DNA from: Phymorhynchus buccinoides
Lineage: Eukaryota > Mollusca > Gastropoda > Neogastropoda > Raphitomidae
Length of the DNA: 64,000 nucleotides
Assembly: GCA_017654935.2 (NCBI GenBank)
Contig: CM065687.1
Coordinates: 24,555,139 to 24,619,138 of the forward strand
Reading direction: 5' to 3'
Below the pieces are notes generated by a model. That model saw only the letters and a program-made list of their open reading frames with translations, was not told the origin of the DNA and made no database searches. A program made the translations under genes and the position numbers. Positions 62,375-64,000 of the stretch are shown piece after piece. The first letter of the stretch is position 1. Each line of letters starts with the position of its first letter.

Positions 62375-64000
62375 GGCAGGGAGGTTCAGTAGGTTCTTAT
62401 TCAACATAACAGGTACTGTGACTCAGATCAGAAAGGGGCAGGCAGGTTCAGTAGGTTCTTATTCAACATAACAGGTACTGTGACTCAGATCAGAAAGGGG
62501 CAGGTAGGTTCAGTACGTTCTTATTCAACATAACAGGTACTGTGACTCAGATCAGAAAGGGGCAGGCAGGTTCAGTAGGTTCTTATTCAACATAACAGGT
62601 ACTGTGACTCAGATCAGAAAGGGGCAGGCAGGTTCAGTAGGTTCTTATTCAACATAACAGGTACTGTGACTCAGATCAGAAAGGGGCAGGTACTGTGACT
62701 CAGATCAGAAAGGGGCAGGTAGGTTCAGTACGTTCTTATTCAACATAACAGGTACTGTGACTCAGATCAGAAAGGGGCAGGTAGGTTCAGTACGTTCTTA
62801 TTCAACATAACAGGTACTGTGACTCAGATCAGAAAGGGGCAGGTAGGTTCAGTACGTTCTTATTCAACATAACAGGTACTGTGACTCAGATCAGAAAGGG
62901 GCAGGTAGGTTCAGTATTCAACAGAACAGGTACTGTTCTTAGTATCTTATTCAACATAACAGGTACTGTGACTCAGATCAGAAAGGGGCAGGTAGGTTCA
63001 GTATGTTCTTATTCAACATAACAGGTACTGTGACTCAGATCAGAAAGGGGCAGGTAGGTTCAGTATGTTCTTATTCAACATAACAGGTACTGTGACTCAG
63101 ATCAGAAAGGGGCAGGTAGGTTCAGTATGTTCTTATTCAACATAACAGGTACTGTGACTCAGATCAGAAAGGGGCAGGTAGGTTCAGTATGTTCTTATTC
63201 AACATAACAGGTACTGTGACTCAGATCAGAAAGGGGCAGGTAGGTTCAGTATGTTCTTATTCAACATAACAGGTACTGTGACTCAGATCAGAAAGGGGCA
63301 GGTAGGTTCAGTACGTTCTTATTCAACATAACAGGTACTGTGACTCAGATCAGAAAGGGGCAGGTAGGTTCAGTACGTTCTTATTCAACATAACAGGTAC
63401 TGTGACTCAGATCAGAAAGGGGCAGGTAGGTTCAGTACGTTCTTATTCAACATAACAGGTACTGTGACTCAGATCAGAAAGGGGCAGGTAGGTTCAGTAC
63501 GTTCTTATTCAACAGAACAGGTACTGTGACTCAGATCAGAAAGGGGCAGGTAGGTTCAGTACGTTCTTATTCAACATAACAGGTACTGTGACTCAGATCA
63601 GAAAGGGGCAGGTAGGTTCAGTACGTTCTTATTCAACATAACAGGTACTGTGACTCAGATCAGAAAGGGGCAGGTAGGTTCAGTATGTTCTTATTCAACA
63701 TAACAGGTACTGTGACTCAGATCAGAAAGGGGCAGGTAGGTTCAGTACGTTCTTATTCAACAGAACAGGTACTGTGACTCAGATCAGAAAGGGGCAGGTA
63801 GGTTCAGTACGTTCTTATTCAACAGAACAGGTACTGTGACTCAGATCAGAAAGGGGCAGGTGGTTCAGTAGGTTCTTATTCAACATAACAGGTACTGTGA
63901 CTCAGATCAGAAAGGGGCAGGTAGGTTCAGTACGTTCTTATTCAACATAACAGGTACTGTGACTCAGATCAGAAAGGGGCAGGCAGGTTCAGTAGGTTCT
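62375..64000. repeat. 62-bp tandem array in a gene C intron, continuing past the window
   Basis: About 26 units (GGTACTGTGACTCAGATCAG, AAAGGGGCAGGTAGGTTCAG, then a TTCTTATTCAACATAACA half). The minus strand of each unit has a pyrimidine-rich stretch ending in GAGTCACAG, which resembles a 3' splice site. Confidence 0.95.

Overview
This is eukaryotic nuclear DNA, most likely from a mollusc and probably a gastropod (inference). The genes are split by GT-AG introns. The DNA is rich in long (GA)n, (GT)n, (GACA)n and (ATC)n microsatellites. It also carries tRNA-derived SINEs, L2-like and other non-LTR retrotransposons, and piggyBac-like, Ginger-like and pogo-like DNA elements. Nothing looks bacterial or viral.

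The backbone is a head-to-tail pair of paralogous SLC6-family (Na+/Cl- dependent neurotransmitter/amino-acid symporter) genes, both on the minus strand. Gene B (about 55.6 to 19.9 kb) is complete. I could place 14 exons whose splice phases all agree, giving about 680 residues and all 12 expected membrane segments. A further C-terminal exon near 17.9 kb is possible. Gene A (10.8 kb to the window start) shows exons 1-5 and perhaps the first bases of exon 6; the rest lies off the left edge. Upstream, also on the minus strand, are the last three phase-compatible exons of an unrelated gene C (62.1-60.4 kb), which I do not recognise.

The striking feature is the tandem repeats. At least six exon-intron junctions of the transporter genes have themselves become tandem arrays, each unit keeping the splice site and a piece of the exon. 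These are exon 2 (5' splice site), exon 3 (3' splice site), exon 4 (3' splice site; 63-bp unit, roughly 115 copies, 7.3 kb), exon 6 (3' splice site), exon 13 (5' splice site; 74-bp unit) and exon 14 (C-terminal coding tail; 100-bp spacing). Exons 4 and 6 show this in both paralogues. In the exon-4 array each unit looks like a complete 21-nt, phase-1 micro-exon with a 42-nt GT...AG spacer. Other intronic arrays (49-bp, 75-bp) show no clear exon origin.

Layout: 0-0.85 kb exon-6A array; 1.3-3.0 kb exons 5A-3A; 3.4-8.7 kb a non-LTR element carrying two nested insertions; 9.2-10.8 kb exons 2A-1A; 10.8-17.8 kb intergenic repeats; 17.8-26.2 kb gene B C-terminal exons, two arrays and a piggyBac-like element; 26.5-31.8 kb 49-bp array; 32.0-36.6 kb exons 10B-7B with a 75-bp array and a pogo-like MITE; 36.8-39.0 kb Ginger-like element; 41.2-45.5 kb exons 6B-5B; 45.8-53.6 kb exon 4B and its giant array; 53.8-55.6 kb exons 3B-1B; 55.8-59.2 kb foldback, SINE, THAP-like and palindromic repeats; 60.3-62.1 kb gene C; 62.3-64.0 kb a 62-bp array running off the right edge.
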